DNA of 64,000 nucleotides from Thiogranum sp963752745 (GTDB lineage: Bacteria > Pseudomonadota > Gammaproteobacteria > DSM-19610): assembly GCA_963752745.1 (NCBI GenBank), contig CAVWAK010000056.1:28872-92871 (forward strand), given 5' to 3'. This document shows, piece by piece, positions 17,573 through 26,665 of this stretch. The notes under the pieces are model-generated. The model did not search any database. It saw only the letters and a list, made by a program, of their open reading frames with translations, and was not told the origin of the DNA. How positions within the stretch are numbered: the stretch's first letter is position 1; each line of letters begins with the position of its first letter. Position numbers and translations under genes: made by a program.

Positions 17573-18733
17573 TCAGCTACTACCGGCTGCCTCAATTAGC
17601 CTCTGGTTTTCCTGGTAGGCCGTCAGGTACAACTGCTCCATCTCGGCATATTTGCCTTCAAGCTCTGTGAACGCAACCAGCCGAGCCTCGAGCGTTTCCT
17701 TTACCGCCGCGGCATCTGCCTTGATCTCTGCCTCTTTCTCCAGTTCCTGCTTGAGCAAGGCCGAGATCTGTTCCTGCAGGAAGTCGTTCTCTTCTTCGAG
17801 ATGGTCCATCGCAGCTTGCAGATCCTCATACTGCGACTTGAGTTCACCGGCATAGCTTTCCAGGCGCTCCTTGTCTTTGACGTCCAGCTTCAGATTCATC
17901 ACCACGCCGTTAAGTTCATTAACATGCTTTTTATATTCGGTGATTACCCGCCTGATGTTTTCCACATCGCCTTCCAGACCGGCAGGCTGACTGCTGACTG
18001 GACCTTCACCAGACTCCGTCTGCTGGTTACCCACCGGTCCAGCAGCGCGCAGGACATCGTCAAGCTCTTGCTCTATGTGAGTTAGCTGCTCCTCCAGCGT
18101 GTGGTTCTCATCGCGCAGTGTTGACAGCATATCCCTGAGTTCCGGCGTCTGCTCCTGTTGCGGAATTACCTTGTCGACCTCGGTGCGAATCTTCTCTTCC
18201 AGGCCTTTGCTGTTGACCTGTTTCATCTTGATATCAAAAAACAGTTGCTTGAACTGCTCGAGATTGCTGATACGTGTCTCGTAGGCCTGGATACGCGTCT
18301 GTAGCGCTTCAATAAGGGAACTCTGGTCTTCCTGGTCGGAGACGGGTTTATCGGTTTCGACGGGGGCGGGAAAACAACCGGACAGCAGCTCTGTCATTCG
18401 GGGCCAGAATGCCTCGTCACTGCTTGCGGAGTCACTTGCCGCCTCCTGTTCCGCACGCAGAAAGGTCAGCCGCGCCTGAATCGCATGCACCAGACCGGGT
18501 TCTGCATCCGGCTTATCTTCCAGCTGGGCCAGTTTCGCTTCGGTCTTGAGGATCTCTTTACTGACCAGGTCGGCGTAGCTGTCGATATCCAGTGCCTGGC
18601 TACCCGCCTGATCGTCCGCCGCGGCCAGTTGGGCGTTGCGGCGCCGTTTGCTCCATTGAAGATAAACCACCCAGACGCCGACAATCAGCAGGGCTTCGAG
18701 AACAATGTAGTACCAGAAACTGCCAAACTCCAT
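17573..18733 (-). CDS. Membrane-anchored coiled-coil protein
   Basis: The 386-residue protein starts at the ATG at 18733, which has a GGAGG site 8 nt upstream; an in-frame extension to 18835 has none. An N-terminal membrane helix (about 6-23, WYYIVLEALLIVGVWVVYL) is followed by basic residues and then long heptad-rich coiled coils (about 150-380) with a Pro/Gln break. No enzyme motif is seen. It may be a cytoplasm-facing scaffold in the inner membrane. No family is assigned. Confidence 0.85.
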   Translation of the reverse strand: MEFGSFWYYIVLEALLIVGVWVVYLQWSKRRRNAQLAAADDQAGSQALDIDSYADLVSKEILKTEAKLAQLEDKPDAEPGLVHAIQARLTFLRAEQEAASDSASSDEAFWPRMTELLSGCFPAPVETDKPVSDQEDQSSLIEALQTRIQAYETRISNLEQFKQLFFDIKMKQVNSKGLEEKIRTEVDKVIPQQEQTPELRDMLSTLRDENHTLEEQLTHIEQELDDVLRAAGPVGNQQTESGEGPVSSQPAGLEGDVENIRRVITEYKKHVNELNGVVMNLKLDVKDKERLESYAGELKSQYEDLQAAMDHLEEENDFLQEQISALLKQELEKEAEIKADAAAVKETLEARLVAFTELEGKYAEMEQLYLTAYQENQRLIEAAGSS

Positions 18734-18957
18734 CCAACAACCTCCAATGTTTGTCTCCTGAAGATCGACTACTCCTTTGCTGGAGAAATCTGCAGGCGGG
18801 CATGATGTAAAATGATGCCACAAGTGATCTGGCACGGGAAACCCGTATCCAGCTCAGCGGAAGTGCGCGTTGCTGTTGCTCTTTACCTGTTGGATAATTA
18901 CAGGTTAATGGTCTGTCGAAAGCCCGATTTCAGGCCCACAATAGATGCACCCCGTTT

Positions 18958-19407
18958 ATGAGAAAGCGCCCGTCCGCTAAACAATCCATACTGGCAGTCA
19001 TCGCGATTGTCGCTATCGCCTTATTCCAGTACCTGGAACAGGATACCGGGCAAGGCACGCCATCGACACAGCAACCGGTCTCCGTTCAGCAGAAGAGCAA
19101 CCCGGCCACCTGGTCGTCAGGCCAATGGCAGACCATTAGCGGCACCGTCAAGCGCACACTGGCGGATGATAACGAAGGCTCGCGGCACCAACGCTTTATC
19201 CTCGCCGTACCCGGCGGAAAAACCCTGCTGGTAGCCCACAATATCGACCTGGCCGATCGGGTGCCGCTGAAGACCGGCGACCAGCTGTCACTTCACGGCC
19301 GTTACGAAACCAATGACCGCGGCGGCGTCATGCACTGGACACATCACGATCCCGACGGCCGGACACCCGGGGGCTGGATCGAATTCAAGGGCAAACGTTA
19401 CCAATAA
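18958..19407 (+). CDS. DUF3465 exported OB-fold-like protein
   Basis: A 149-residue protein with an N-terminal hydrophobic segment (about 9-26). The domain after residue 55 matches DUF3465: SGTVKRTLADDNEGSRHQRF, then GDQLSLHGRYETNDRGGVMHW and a final HHDPDGRTPGGWI. The family is predicted to form a small periplasmic OB-like barrel; function is unknown. It lies between two minus-strand genes and is a single-gene unit. Confidence 0.85.
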   Translation: MRKRPSAKQSILAVIAIVAIALFQYLEQDTGQGTPSTQQPVSVQQKSNPATWSSGQWQTISGTVKRTLADDNEGSRHQRFILAVPGGKTLLVAHNIDLADRVPLKTGDQLSLHGRYETNDRGGVMHWTHHDPDGRTPGGWIEFKGKRYQ

Positions 19408-19451
19408 GACAGGCTGTCCCGGGAACAATCGTTCAGAATGTTGAACCGGAT

Positions 19452-19847
19452 TTACGCCCGGCTTTCCTGTTGTGGCTGGACTTCCTGGTTTGTCATTTCC
19501 CGGGGTTCATTCTTGCCCCATCCCTGCAGCAGCAGTTGGTCAATTTCCATTTCTGCTTCCAGCCAGTCCTGCTCGGGATTGCCATACATGAACCCACGGC
19601 GTTCGGCACGCAAATAGGCGCATTCGGCGATTAACCTGCGCCTGGAATCGACATCAACAGCTCCCCCATGCCCCTGGATCCTGATTCCTGCCCCTTCCGA
19701 AGCCTCAATCCGGGCCTTCAATTTCTCGGTTGCCTTTTCCATAGCGTTCTCGAGCTTGCGCTCGAAACCGGTTTCAAATTCGCGCAGACGCTTACGCAGT
19801 ACTTCCAGCTCGCCTGACAAAACCTTCATGGTCAGTTTCTCTGCCAT
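19452..19847 (-). CDS. DUF2934-like small protein
   Basis: The start is the ATG at 19847, which has GGAGG 9 nt upstream; a longer frame to 19880 lacks support. The 131-residue protein has a charged helical N-terminal half (about 5-50) and a C-terminal motif AYLRAERRGFMYGNPEQDW followed by LEAEMEID, typical of DUF2934. These proteins are common in environmental proteobacteria and have no known function. Confidence 0.8.
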   Translation of the reverse strand: MAEKLTMKVLSGELEVLRKRLREFETGFERKLENAMEKATEKLKARIEASEGAGIRIQGHGGAVDVDSRRRLIAECAYLRAERRGFMYGNPEQDWLEAEMEIDQLLLQGWGKNEPREMTNQEVQPQQESRA

Positions 19848-20059
19848 CTCTATATCCTCCATGTCTATGATTACCATCAACCTGCTCCATTTCTACAGAA
19901 ACAGTAGCAGTTGTTACCCGTATCGCAAGATACTCGCCTGACAGAATACGGGAATTGATCCCGGTCATTTTCCCCTGGACTGGTACGTAGTATCAACTAG
20001 TCTTACTGAGGATGGAATATGTTCCCAGGGGTGAGCAAATGCCCGATACTCACGGGATT

Positions 20060-20079
20060 CCCGGTGTTGGCGCACCGGG
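20060..20079 (+). other. Hairpin in the leader of the CBS/kor operon
   Basis: CCCGGTG / CACCGGG can form a 7-bp stem with a 6-nt loop about 50 nt before the first CBS gene. No T-run follows, so it is not an intrinsic terminator. It may shape the 5' untranslated region; no known riboswitch is recognised. Confidence 0.35.
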
Positions 20080-20128
20080 CCCCGAGTCGAAGAACCTTAT
20101 TTAAAAGAGAACGCCTGATTATAACATT

Positions 20129-20596
20129 ATGAAGATCGAACGAAGTCTGCGGGAAGTCGAAGTAATGGCCCTGGAACTACAGCCTCCTCTGGTCATTGAC
20201 GCGGCAACCACCGTGAGTGACGTGATCCGGAAAATGCAGAACGATGGTCTTGGTTACGTACTGGTTACGGCAAATAGTCGTCTGACCGGGATTTTCACGG
20301 AACGGGACGTATTCCTCTCTGTTCTCGGTAATGACGCAGTCCTGGCTCAACCGGTTTCCGAGTATATGACTCCGAACCCGGTCTGCGTTGGTGCAAAGGA
20401 CCCGGTCCGGCAGGTGGTGCTGCTGATGCACCAGGGCGGTTATCGCCAAATTCCGGTTGTAGACGACATCGGACAGATCACCGGCTGTGTGCGCCACAAG
20501 GATATTGCTGAATACCTGGTCAATCATTTCGCTGCACATGTGCTTAATCTGCCACCTGACCCCGAGCAGATTGCACGGACACCGGAAGGTGGTTAG
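20129..20596 (+). CDS. Two-CBS-domain protein
   Basis: A 155-residue protein consisting of two CBS motifs (about 20-75 and 85-145), a Bateman module that binds adenine nucleotides or similar ligands. Typical residues are GYVLVTANSRLTGIFTERD and GGYRQIPVVDDIGQITG. It precedes korA by about 12 nt and starts the operon CBS-korA-korB-CBS. The context suggests it senses energy charge and modulates the 2-oxoacid oxidoreductase; this is an inference. Confidence 0.9.
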   Translation: MKIERSLREVEVMALELQPPLVIDAATTVSDVIRKMQNDGLGYVLVTANSRLTGIFTERDVFLSVLGNDAVLAQPVSEYMTPNPVCVGAKDPVRQVVLLMHQGGYRQIPVVDDIGQITGCVRHKDIAEYLVNHFAAHVLNLPPDPEQIARTPEGG

Positions 20597-20608
20597 CGCC
20601 ATGCGGAC

Positions 20609-22471
20609 GTGCAGATGGCATCAGGCTCGATGACGACTTCAGCCAACACAAAAGAGGCGCTCGAACAGGTCACCATCCTGTTCAGCGGTGACTCCGGCGA
20701 CGGGATGCAGCTGACCGGAAGCCAGCTGACAACGACATCCGCCGCCCTCGGAAACGACGTTAGCACGCTGCCGGATTACCCCTCCGAAATTCGCGCGCCA
20801 GCAGGCTCCGTGGCTGGTGTCTCCGGCTTTCAGCTGCATTTCTCCGCTCTGGAAATCCACACCCCTGGTGATAATCCCGACGTCCTGGTGGCGATGAATC
20901 CGGCGGCGTTAAAGACCAATTTGCCGCGGTTACTGCCCAACGGGGTTCTTATTATTGACCAGGACGCCTTCTCGGAGCGCAACCTGGCCAAGGCGGGTTA
21001 CGAAGAAAACCCGCTTGATGACCCTGAGCTGGGCTCCCGTTACCAGCTGCACCCGGTGCCCGTTACCACGCTGACGCTCAATGCCCTGAATGACCTTGAC
21101 CTCAAGCGCACCGTGAAGACACGCTGCAAGAATTTCTTCACTCTCGGATTGGTGTACTGGCTCTATGAACGCCCCCTGGAGCAGAGCCTGGAATGGATCG
21201 ACAAGAAGTTTTCCCGGGTGCCACTGGTAGCTGAGGCCAACCGCCTGGCACTGCAGGCCGGATTCAACTATGGGGATACGTCCGACACCTTTGCTGTTCA
21301 ATGGACGGTTCCGGGTGCCCGCAATACACCAGGCACCTATCGCATCATCAACGGCAACGAGGCCAGTGCCCTGGGATTTGTCACGGCAGCACAGCTGGCT
21401 GACAAACCGCTTGTGTACAGCAGTTACCCGATCACGCCGGCCACCGATGTGCTTAACCATCTATCGCGATGGAAGCATATGGATGTGCGCACTATCCAGA
21501 CCGAAGACGAGATTGCCGCAATGGGCGCCGCTATCGGAGCAGCCTACGGTGGAGCCTTCTCGGTGACGGGAACCAGTGGACCGGGTATCTGCCTCAAGAG
21601 CGAGGCAATCGGGCTGGCCATTATGCTGGAATTACCGCTGGTCATACTGAACGTTCAGCGTGGTGGACCTTCGACCGGACTGCCTACCAAAACCGAGCAG
21701 GCCGACCTGCTGCAGGCCATGTTTGGCCGTCATGGCGAAAGCCCCCTGCCCGTCCTCGCAGCCGCAAGCCCGGGAGACTGTTTCGAAACCGCTATTGAGG
21801 CATTTCGCATTGCGGTACGGCACAGCACACCGGTGTTCATTATGAGCGAGGGATACCTGGCAAACGGCAGCGAGCCCTGGCGCGTTCCTTCACTAAAGGA
21901 TATGCAACCCATCACCGTCCGGCATCTCGATGATCCAAACGGGTTTCAACCCTACTCGCGCGACGCAGCTACCCTGGCACGGCCGTGGGTAATCCCCGGA
22001 ACCGCAGGAATGGAGCACTGCATTGGGGGGTTGGAAAAACATCCCCCAACAGGCGCTGTCAGTTACGCACCGGAAGACCACGAGGAAATGTGTCGACTAC
22101 GTGCGGAAAAAGTGGCGCGTGTTGCTGATTTCATTCCAGAGCTTGAGGTGAACGGCCCGCAGCATGCTTCATTGCTGGTACTCACCTGGGGCGGAACCTG
22201 TGGTGCAGCGCTAACCGCAGTGCAGCGTGCCCGGGAACAAGGCCTTTCGGTGTCCCATGCCCATCTCCGCTATCTAAACCCCTTTCCTCGCAACCTGGGG
22301 AAACTGCTTGCGCGTTATGAAAAGGTGCTGATCCCGGAACTGAACTCAGGGCAGCTGTCCTTGCTAATACGTGCAAAATATCTCCTGGACACCATATCGT
22401 TACCAAAATTAAGAGGCCAGCCTTTTACCGTGACGGAAATCGAGTCACGCATCAAGGAGCTTTTGCCATGA
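20609..22471 (+). CDS. korA: 2-oxoacid:ferredoxin oxidoreductase, fused gamma-alpha subunit
   Basis: KorA and KorB interconvert a 2-oxoacid (probably 2-oxoglutarate) plus CoA with the acyl-CoA and CO2, using ferredoxin. The 620-residue subunit has the gamma domain first (about 20-205, FSGDSGDGMQLTGSQL) and the alpha domain after it (about 235-620) with YPITPATDVL, TSGPGICLKSEAIGLA and RGGPSTGLPTKTEQADL. This fused layout is typical of bacterial KorA. The start is uncertain: GTG at 20609, ATG at 20615 or ATG at 20630, none with a strong ribosome site. The stop overlaps korB by 4 nt. Confidence 0.93.
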   Translation: MQMASGSMTTSANTKEALEQVTILFSGDSGDGMQLTGSQLTTTSAALGNDVSTLPDYPSEIRAPAGSVAGVSGFQLHFSALEIHTPGDNPDVLVAMNPAALKTNLPRLLPNGVLIIDQDAFSERNLAKAGYEENPLDDPELGSRYQLHPVPVTTLTLNALNDLDLKRTVKTRCKNFFTLGLVYWLYERPLEQSLEWIDKKFSRVPLVAEANRLALQAGFNYGDTSDTFAVQWTVPGARNTPGTYRIINGNEASALGFVTAAQLADKPLVYSSYPITPATDVLNHLSRWKHMDVRTIQTEDEIAAMGAAIGAAYGGAFSVTGTSGPGICLKSEAIGLAIMLELPLVILNVQRGGPSTGLPTKTEQADLLQAMFGRHGESPLPVLAAASPGDCFETAIEAFRIAVRHSTPVFIMSEGYLANGSEPWRVPSLKDMQPITVRHLDDPNGFQPYSRDAATLARPWVIPGTAGMEHCIGGLEKHPPTGAVSYAPEDHEEMCRLRAEKVARVADFIPELEVNGPQHASLLVLTWGGTCGAALTAVQRAREQGLSVSHAHLRYLNPFPRNLGKLLARYEKVLIPELNSGQLSLLIRAKYLLDTISLPKLRGQPFTVTEIESRIKELLP

Positions 22472-23508
22472 GCCCCGAGGAAAACACCATCAAACTGACC
22501 CGCAAAGATTTCGCAGCCAGCCAGGACGTACGCTGGTGCCCGGGTTGCGGTAACAATGCCATCCTTGCACAGGTACAGAAGACGCTTCCCGAACTGGGTA
22601 TTCCTCGCGAGAATATTGTCATTATTTCCGGGATAGGCTGTTCGAGCCGCTTCCCGTATTACATGAACACCTATGGCATTCACTCCATCCATGGCCGCGC
22701 ACCGACGCTGGCGATGGGTCTCAAGTGTGCACGCCCCGAACTGCAGGTGTGGGTGATGACCGGCGATGGTGATAGCCTGGCTATCGGCGGTAATCACTTT
22801 ACGCACGCACTGCGCCGCAATGTCGATATCAACATCGTGTTGTTCAATAATCGAATCTACGGTCTGACCAAGGGGCAGTATTCACCGACATCCGAGATCG
22901 GCGCAAAAACCAGTTCCAGTCCCGATGGTTCAATTGAGAACCCGGTGAATCCCATTGGTGTTGCTATCGGTTCCGAAGCCAGTTTTATCGCGCGTACCGT
23001 AGACGTATTCCAGAAGCACATGTCCGAGGTGCTGAGACGTTCTGCGGAACACCGCGGAGCGGCCCTGGTCGAAATCGCGCAAAATTGCATCATCTTCAAT
23101 GACGCTACCTGGGCGCACATTACCGACCCGGACAATCGTCTTGAACATGTTCTGTATCTGGAACACGGGAAGCCCATGCGTTTCGGTAAGCAGGGGGAGA
23201 AAGGTATACGCCTGAACGGACTCAGGCCCGAGGTGGTCAAGGTTGAAGATGTTGGCGAACAGAACCTGCTGATCCACGACGAACAGGCCAGCGAACCAAC
23301 CCTCGCGTATTTGCTTTCGCGCATGGGACCACCGGAATTTCCAACGCCGGTAGGTGTGTTTCGTGCTATTAAAAAGCCGGTTTACAGCCAACTTCTCATG
23401 GAGCAGGTGCGCAGTGCACAGGCTGCAAAGACCGCTGATCTGGACGCTCTGTTTCGCCAGGGCGAAACATGGGATGTACCCGGATCGCCAGACGGAGACA
23501 ATCGATGA
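22468..23508 (+). CDS. korB: 2-oxoacid:ferredoxin oxidoreductase, beta subunit
   Basis: The thiamine-diphosphate-binding subunit, 346 residues. Cys24 and Cys27 (WCPGCGN), Cys58 (GIGCSS) and a Cys near 207 (AQNCIIF) match the four ligands of the [4Fe-4S] cluster in this family. The TPP motif GDGDSLAIGGNHFTHALRRN and NRIYGLTKGQ(Y)SPTSE are present. It is coupled to korA (ATGA overlap) and to the zinc-ribbon CBS gene downstream (ATGA overlap). No ferredoxin gene is found in the window, so the electron partner lies elsewhere. Confidence 0.95.
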   Translation: MSPEENTIKLTRKDFAASQDVRWCPGCGNNAILAQVQKTLPELGIPRENIVIISGIGCSSRFPYYMNTYGIHSIHGRAPTLAMGLKCARPELQVWVMTGDGDSLAIGGNHFTHALRRNVDINIVLFNNRIYGLTKGQYSPTSEIGAKTSSSPDGSIENPVNPIGVAIGSEASFIARTVDVFQKHMSEVLRRSAEHRGAALVEIAQNCIIFNDATWAHITDPDNRLEHVLYLEHGKPMRFGKQGEKGIRLNGLRPEVVKVEDVGEQNLLIHDEQASEPTLAYLLSRMGPPEFPTPVGVFRAIKKPVYSQLLMEQVRSAQAAKTADLDALFRQGETWDVPGSPDGDNR

Positions 23509-24032
23509 AATGCCCAAGCTGCGGTTATGAAAACCTGCCCGGGGCTGATGACTGCGAGAACTGCGGAAACAGCCTGACACGTGACGATGTACCACAGGCC
23601 GGGACCGAAGTGGAGCGTAGCCTGATGGAAGACCCGGTCGAGTGCCTGAATCCAATCAGACCATTAACGGTAGAGCTTTCAACATCATTGACAGAAACTA
23701 TACAATTGATGCGTAATCACCATATCGGTTGTGTGCTCGTTACTGCAGCGGATGGCAGTCTTGCGGGCATTCTGACAGAACGTGACCTGTTGCAGAAAGT
23801 TGCCGGTCACGGACTCGACCTTGACCAGTGTGTTGTACAGGACTTCATGACAGAGGTGCCGGAAACCAGCAGAGCAGATCACCCGCTGGGTTACGCAATG
23901 CAGCGTATGATTGTCTGCGATCTGCGTTACCTGCCCCTCGTCAATGAATCCGGAAAGCCAACAGGTATCGCCTCATCACGTGACATTATTGAGTATATGG
24001 CGAGAAAATTCAGCGCCGTTAGCGAACTGTAG
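23505..24032 (+). CDS. Zinc-ribbon two-CBS-domain protein
   Basis: The 175-residue protein has an N-terminal zinc ribbon (CPSCG...CENCG, residues 3-21) followed by two CBS motifs (about 45-100 and 110-170). The ATG at 23505 overlaps the korB stop by 4 nt, which fixes the start; a frame extension to 23469 is not needed. Being co-translated with the oxidoreductase, it probably forms part of its regulation together with the first CBS protein of the operon. The ligand is unknown. Confidence 0.88.
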   Translation: MKCPSCGYENLPGADDCENCGNSLTRDDVPQAGTEVERSLMEDPVECLNPIRPLTVELSTSLTETIQLMRNHHIGCVLVTAADGSLAGILTERDLLQKVAGHGLDLDQCVVQDFMTEVPETSRADHPLGYAMQRMIVCDLRYLPLVNESGKPTGIASSRDIIEYMARKFSAVSEL

Positions 24033-24083
24033 GCACATGTAGCATTCACTTCAGAAGGCCGGGAGTTTACGGATCAAACCATT

Positions 24084-25121
24084 ATGCTGCACTTTATAAG
24101 TTCACTTTTTTCATCCGCCGACCAGGCAGCCGGAAAACCGGACAAGGATCTGATCGCGAAGGCAACCGATCGCGTGGTGGACGCAACCGATAGCCGTCTG
24201 CGCGGCTTTGGCAATTACCGCAAGCGCCTGTGCCCGGCCATTGAGCATGCTGTTATTCACATACAGAGCATTGTCGGCATATTACCCGAGGCGATAGAAC
24301 TCAGCAGTAATACCTACAAACATGACCCGCGTTTACGCGCCTTCTTTGTCTCGGCCAGCCACATGCAGGAAGTGATCGGAGGTTTCACAGCAGTCAGGGA
24401 CTACGTCAGAAAATTACAGGCTCCCCTGCCCGATGAGATATTCGGCACCCTGTCGATGGACTATTCTGAAAAAATTGTACTCGGCATGGAGCTCGGCGGG
24501 GACATCGTCCGCCGCGATGTACAACAGGTCCAGGTTAATTTCTCCGACCACCGCTATTTGGGTCCCAGTGGCAGTGAGGAGCAATCACGTCATGAGCTGG
24601 AAAAACGCGGCTTTGACTTCCTGATCGAGAAAGTTCTGGAGCACATCGTCACTGTTCGAAGTACCCGCAGCGAACTGGAGCAGCAGCGCCGGCTGCTGCG
24701 ACGAAAACTCGATGCCATGCGGGCTGGTAACTGGGGCCTGGAACCGATGCTTGCCGAAGCTGGACAGGTGAATTCAAACCCTGATTACGCATCGCTGGAA
24801 AAAGAGATCAATGAAGTTGACACTGAACTGCTTCGATTGGGTAGCCGTCCTGCTGACCTGGAAAATAATATCGAACACATTAACGATATCCTGGGCCGCG
24901 CATCAGATTTGCTTTCGATACACGAAATACATATGTACCTTGATCCCATGATGATAAAGAAAAGCGAATCTTCCTCCGATGAACGCACCAGCCATCTGCA
25001 ATTAACTGAAGCATCGGCGAAGTCAGGCGAACGCAGAATAATTCTTCTCGGCCGTTTCCCGACGCAGGAGTTGCCGAAACAACCCGATTTTCTCAGCGAA
25101 GCCCGGCGCTACCTGGGCTGA
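24084..25121 (+). CDS. Conserved hypothetical helical protein
   Basis: A 345-residue soluble protein rich in helices and with no recognised domain. It has a heptad-like basic stretch (about 195-215, RSELEQQRRLLRRKLDA) and the segment EINEVDTELLRLGSRPADLEN that resembles a coiled-coil hairpin. No signal peptide or membrane helix is seen. It follows the kor operon by 51 nt and may be co-transcribed. Function is unknown. Confidence 0.8.
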   Translation: MLHFISSLFSSADQAAGKPDKDLIAKATDRVVDATDSRLRGFGNYRKRLCPAIEHAVIHIQSIVGILPEAIELSSNTYKHDPRLRAFFVSASHMQEVIGGFTAVRDYVRKLQAPLPDEIFGTLSMDYSEKIVLGMELGGDIVRRDVQQVQVNFSDHRYLGPSGSEEQSRHELEKRGFDFLIEKVLEHIVTVRSTRSELEQQRRLLRRKLDAMRAGNWGLEPMLAEAGQVNSNPDYASLEKEINEVDTELLRLGSRPADLENNIEHINDILGRASDLLSIHEIHMYLDPMMIKKSESSSDERTSHLQLTEASAKSGERRIILLGRFPTQELPKQPDFLSEARRYLG

Positions 25122-25203
25122 TGGGGAAATACCGGAGGCTTATAAGCCGGGATTTTTACAGGTAGACTTGCACCAACTACAACCAACAGGAAGGAGAGAC
25201 ATC

Positions 25204-26007
25204 ATGAAAGCAGGCCGCAGTATTGGCATCGCCGTATCGGTTTTGGTAGTCATTATCGTAGCCGCAATGATTTATATCGTGTCTTCGCTGGACACCATCG
25301 TCGCTGGCGCAATACAGAAATACGGCTCCCAGGTAACGCAGACACCGGTAAAAGTCTCTTCGCTGAGTATTGATTTACAATCCGGCACTGCTGGTATCAA
25401 ACAGCTGTCGGTCGGCAACCCGGACGGTTTCTCAGCACCCAACATATTTACCCTCGGCGGTATCAGCACAAAGCTCGACGTCTCCAGCGTCAGAAACGAT
25501 CCCATTGTTATCGAGGAAATCCTCATCGACAAGCCAGACGTAATCTACGAGATCAACAATGCAGGGGAGTCCAATATCAAGGTACTGCAGAAAAATATTG
25601 CACAATCAACCGGGGGTGGTGGTGAAGCTGCAGCCGATACGGCAGAGTCCAGCGGTCCGAAGGTGGTGATTCGCAAACTGGTCATTGAGGGCGGAAAGGT
25701 CGATGCCATAGTAGCTGCGCTGGGCAACCAGTCTCACTCTGCCAAACTACCACGTATCCAGTTAAACAACATCGGCGAAAAGTCGGGTGGCGCGACCGGT
25801 GCCGAGATCGCCCGCCAGGTCACCAACGCAATCATTGCAGAGGTCGGGCCAGTGATCGCAACACTGGGCCTGGAAAAATACGTCGGCAAGAGTCTGGATG
25901 AAGCGAAGTCACTTCTGAACGAGAAGGTCGGGGATCAGGTTGGTGGTGCGCTTGAAGAAAAAACAAAAGAGGGAGCCGAGAGTCTGAAGAAGCTGTTTGG
26001 AAAATAA
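25204..26007 (+). CDS. Membrane-anchored AsmA/DUF748-like protein
   Basis: The 267-residue protein starts at the ATG at 25204, preceded by AAGGAGAG. An N-terminal membrane helix (about 6-28) is followed by a domain of beta strands (VSSLSIDLQSGTAGIKQLSVG, GGISTKLDVSSVRNDPIVIEEI) that recalls the N-terminal repeats of AsmA/DUF748 proteins, which face the periplasm. The C-terminal 60 residues are helical and charged. An RGIKQL-type pattern links it to proteins that bridge the envelope, but the assignment is tentative. Confidence 0.75.
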   Translation: MKAGRSIGIAVSVLVVIIVAAMIYIVSSLDTIVAGAIQKYGSQVTQTPVKVSSLSIDLQSGTAGIKQLSVGNPDGFSAPNIFTLGGISTKLDVSSVRNDPIVIEEILIDKPDVIYEINNAGESNIKVLQKNIAQSTGGGGEAAADTAESSGPKVVIRKLVIEGGKVDAIVAALGNQSHSAKLPRIQLNNIGEKSGGATGAEIARQVTNAIIAEVGPVIATLGLEKYVGKSLDEAKSLLNEKVGDQVGGALEEKTKEGAESLKKLFGK

Positions 26008-26182
26008 GCCCCGTGTTACAGGCAAGCTGATTTAGTTCGGACTTGCTCTGAAACTGAATTTACAATTATTAACATTTCAATCATTGCCCTAACAGATTTG
26101 GCCGTGTAAAAATCTTGCTGCGTTTTTAGAGCAACAAGAAGCCGCAATCAGGAAGCTCAAACAACTATTGGGAGACAGGGTA

Positions 26183-26629
26183 ATGTTTAAGGAATTTAAA
26201 GAATTTGCCATGCGTGGCAATGTAGTGGATATGGCAGTCGGCATTGTAATCGGTGCTGCCTTCGGTACGATCATAAAATCGCTGGTCGCGGATGTCATCA
26301 TGCCTCCCATCGGTTTACTGATGGGCAACGTTGATTTTTCCAGCCTGTTTGCAGTCATCAAGGAAGGCGCTACTGCAGGTCCGTATGCCACAGTCGAAGC
26401 AGCCAAGGCGGCGGGCGCAGTTACCATTAACTACGGCATATTTATCAATACAGTCGTTAGCTTCATCATTATTGCCTTTTCGATTTTCATGGTCATAAAA
26501 GCAATGAACTCAGCGAAGAAAAAAGAAGAAGCGGCGCCGGCAGAGCCAACCACTAAAGAGTGCCCTCATTGCCTTTCCGAGATCCCTATCAAGGCTACCA
26601 GGTGCGGACATTGCACATCGGATGTTTAG
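26183..26629 (+). CDS. mscL: Large-conductance mechanosensitive channel with C-terminal zinc ribbon
   Basis: MscL opens on membrane tension to release solutes in hypo-osmotic shock. The start is the ATG at 26183 (upstream GGGAGACAGGG). The 148-residue protein has the N-terminal amphipathic helix FKEFKEFAMRGNVVDMAVG, TM1, a periplasmic loop (about 50-80) and TM2 (about 80-105). In place of the usual bundle-forming C-terminal helix alone, it ends in a zinc ribbon with Cys127, Cys130, Cys141 and Cys144 (CPHC...CGHC). This tail may bind a metal and tie gating to metal or redox state. Confidence 0.92.
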   Translation: MFKEFKEFAMRGNVVDMAVGIVIGAAFGTIIKSLVADVIMPPIGLLMGNVDFSSLFAVIKEGATAGPYATVEAAKAAGAVTINYGIFINTVVSFIIIAFSIFMVIKAMNSAKKKEEAAPAEPTTKECPHCLSEIPIKATRCGHCTSDV

Positions 26630-26665
26630 TAAATCAAGCCCACATCTCTATCAGTCACTGTCCTC

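Noticed and set aside
18734..18835. Upstream extension of the coiled-coil gene
   Set aside because: A GGAGG site sits 8 nt before the ATG at 18733 and the extension is not helical or conserved-looking.
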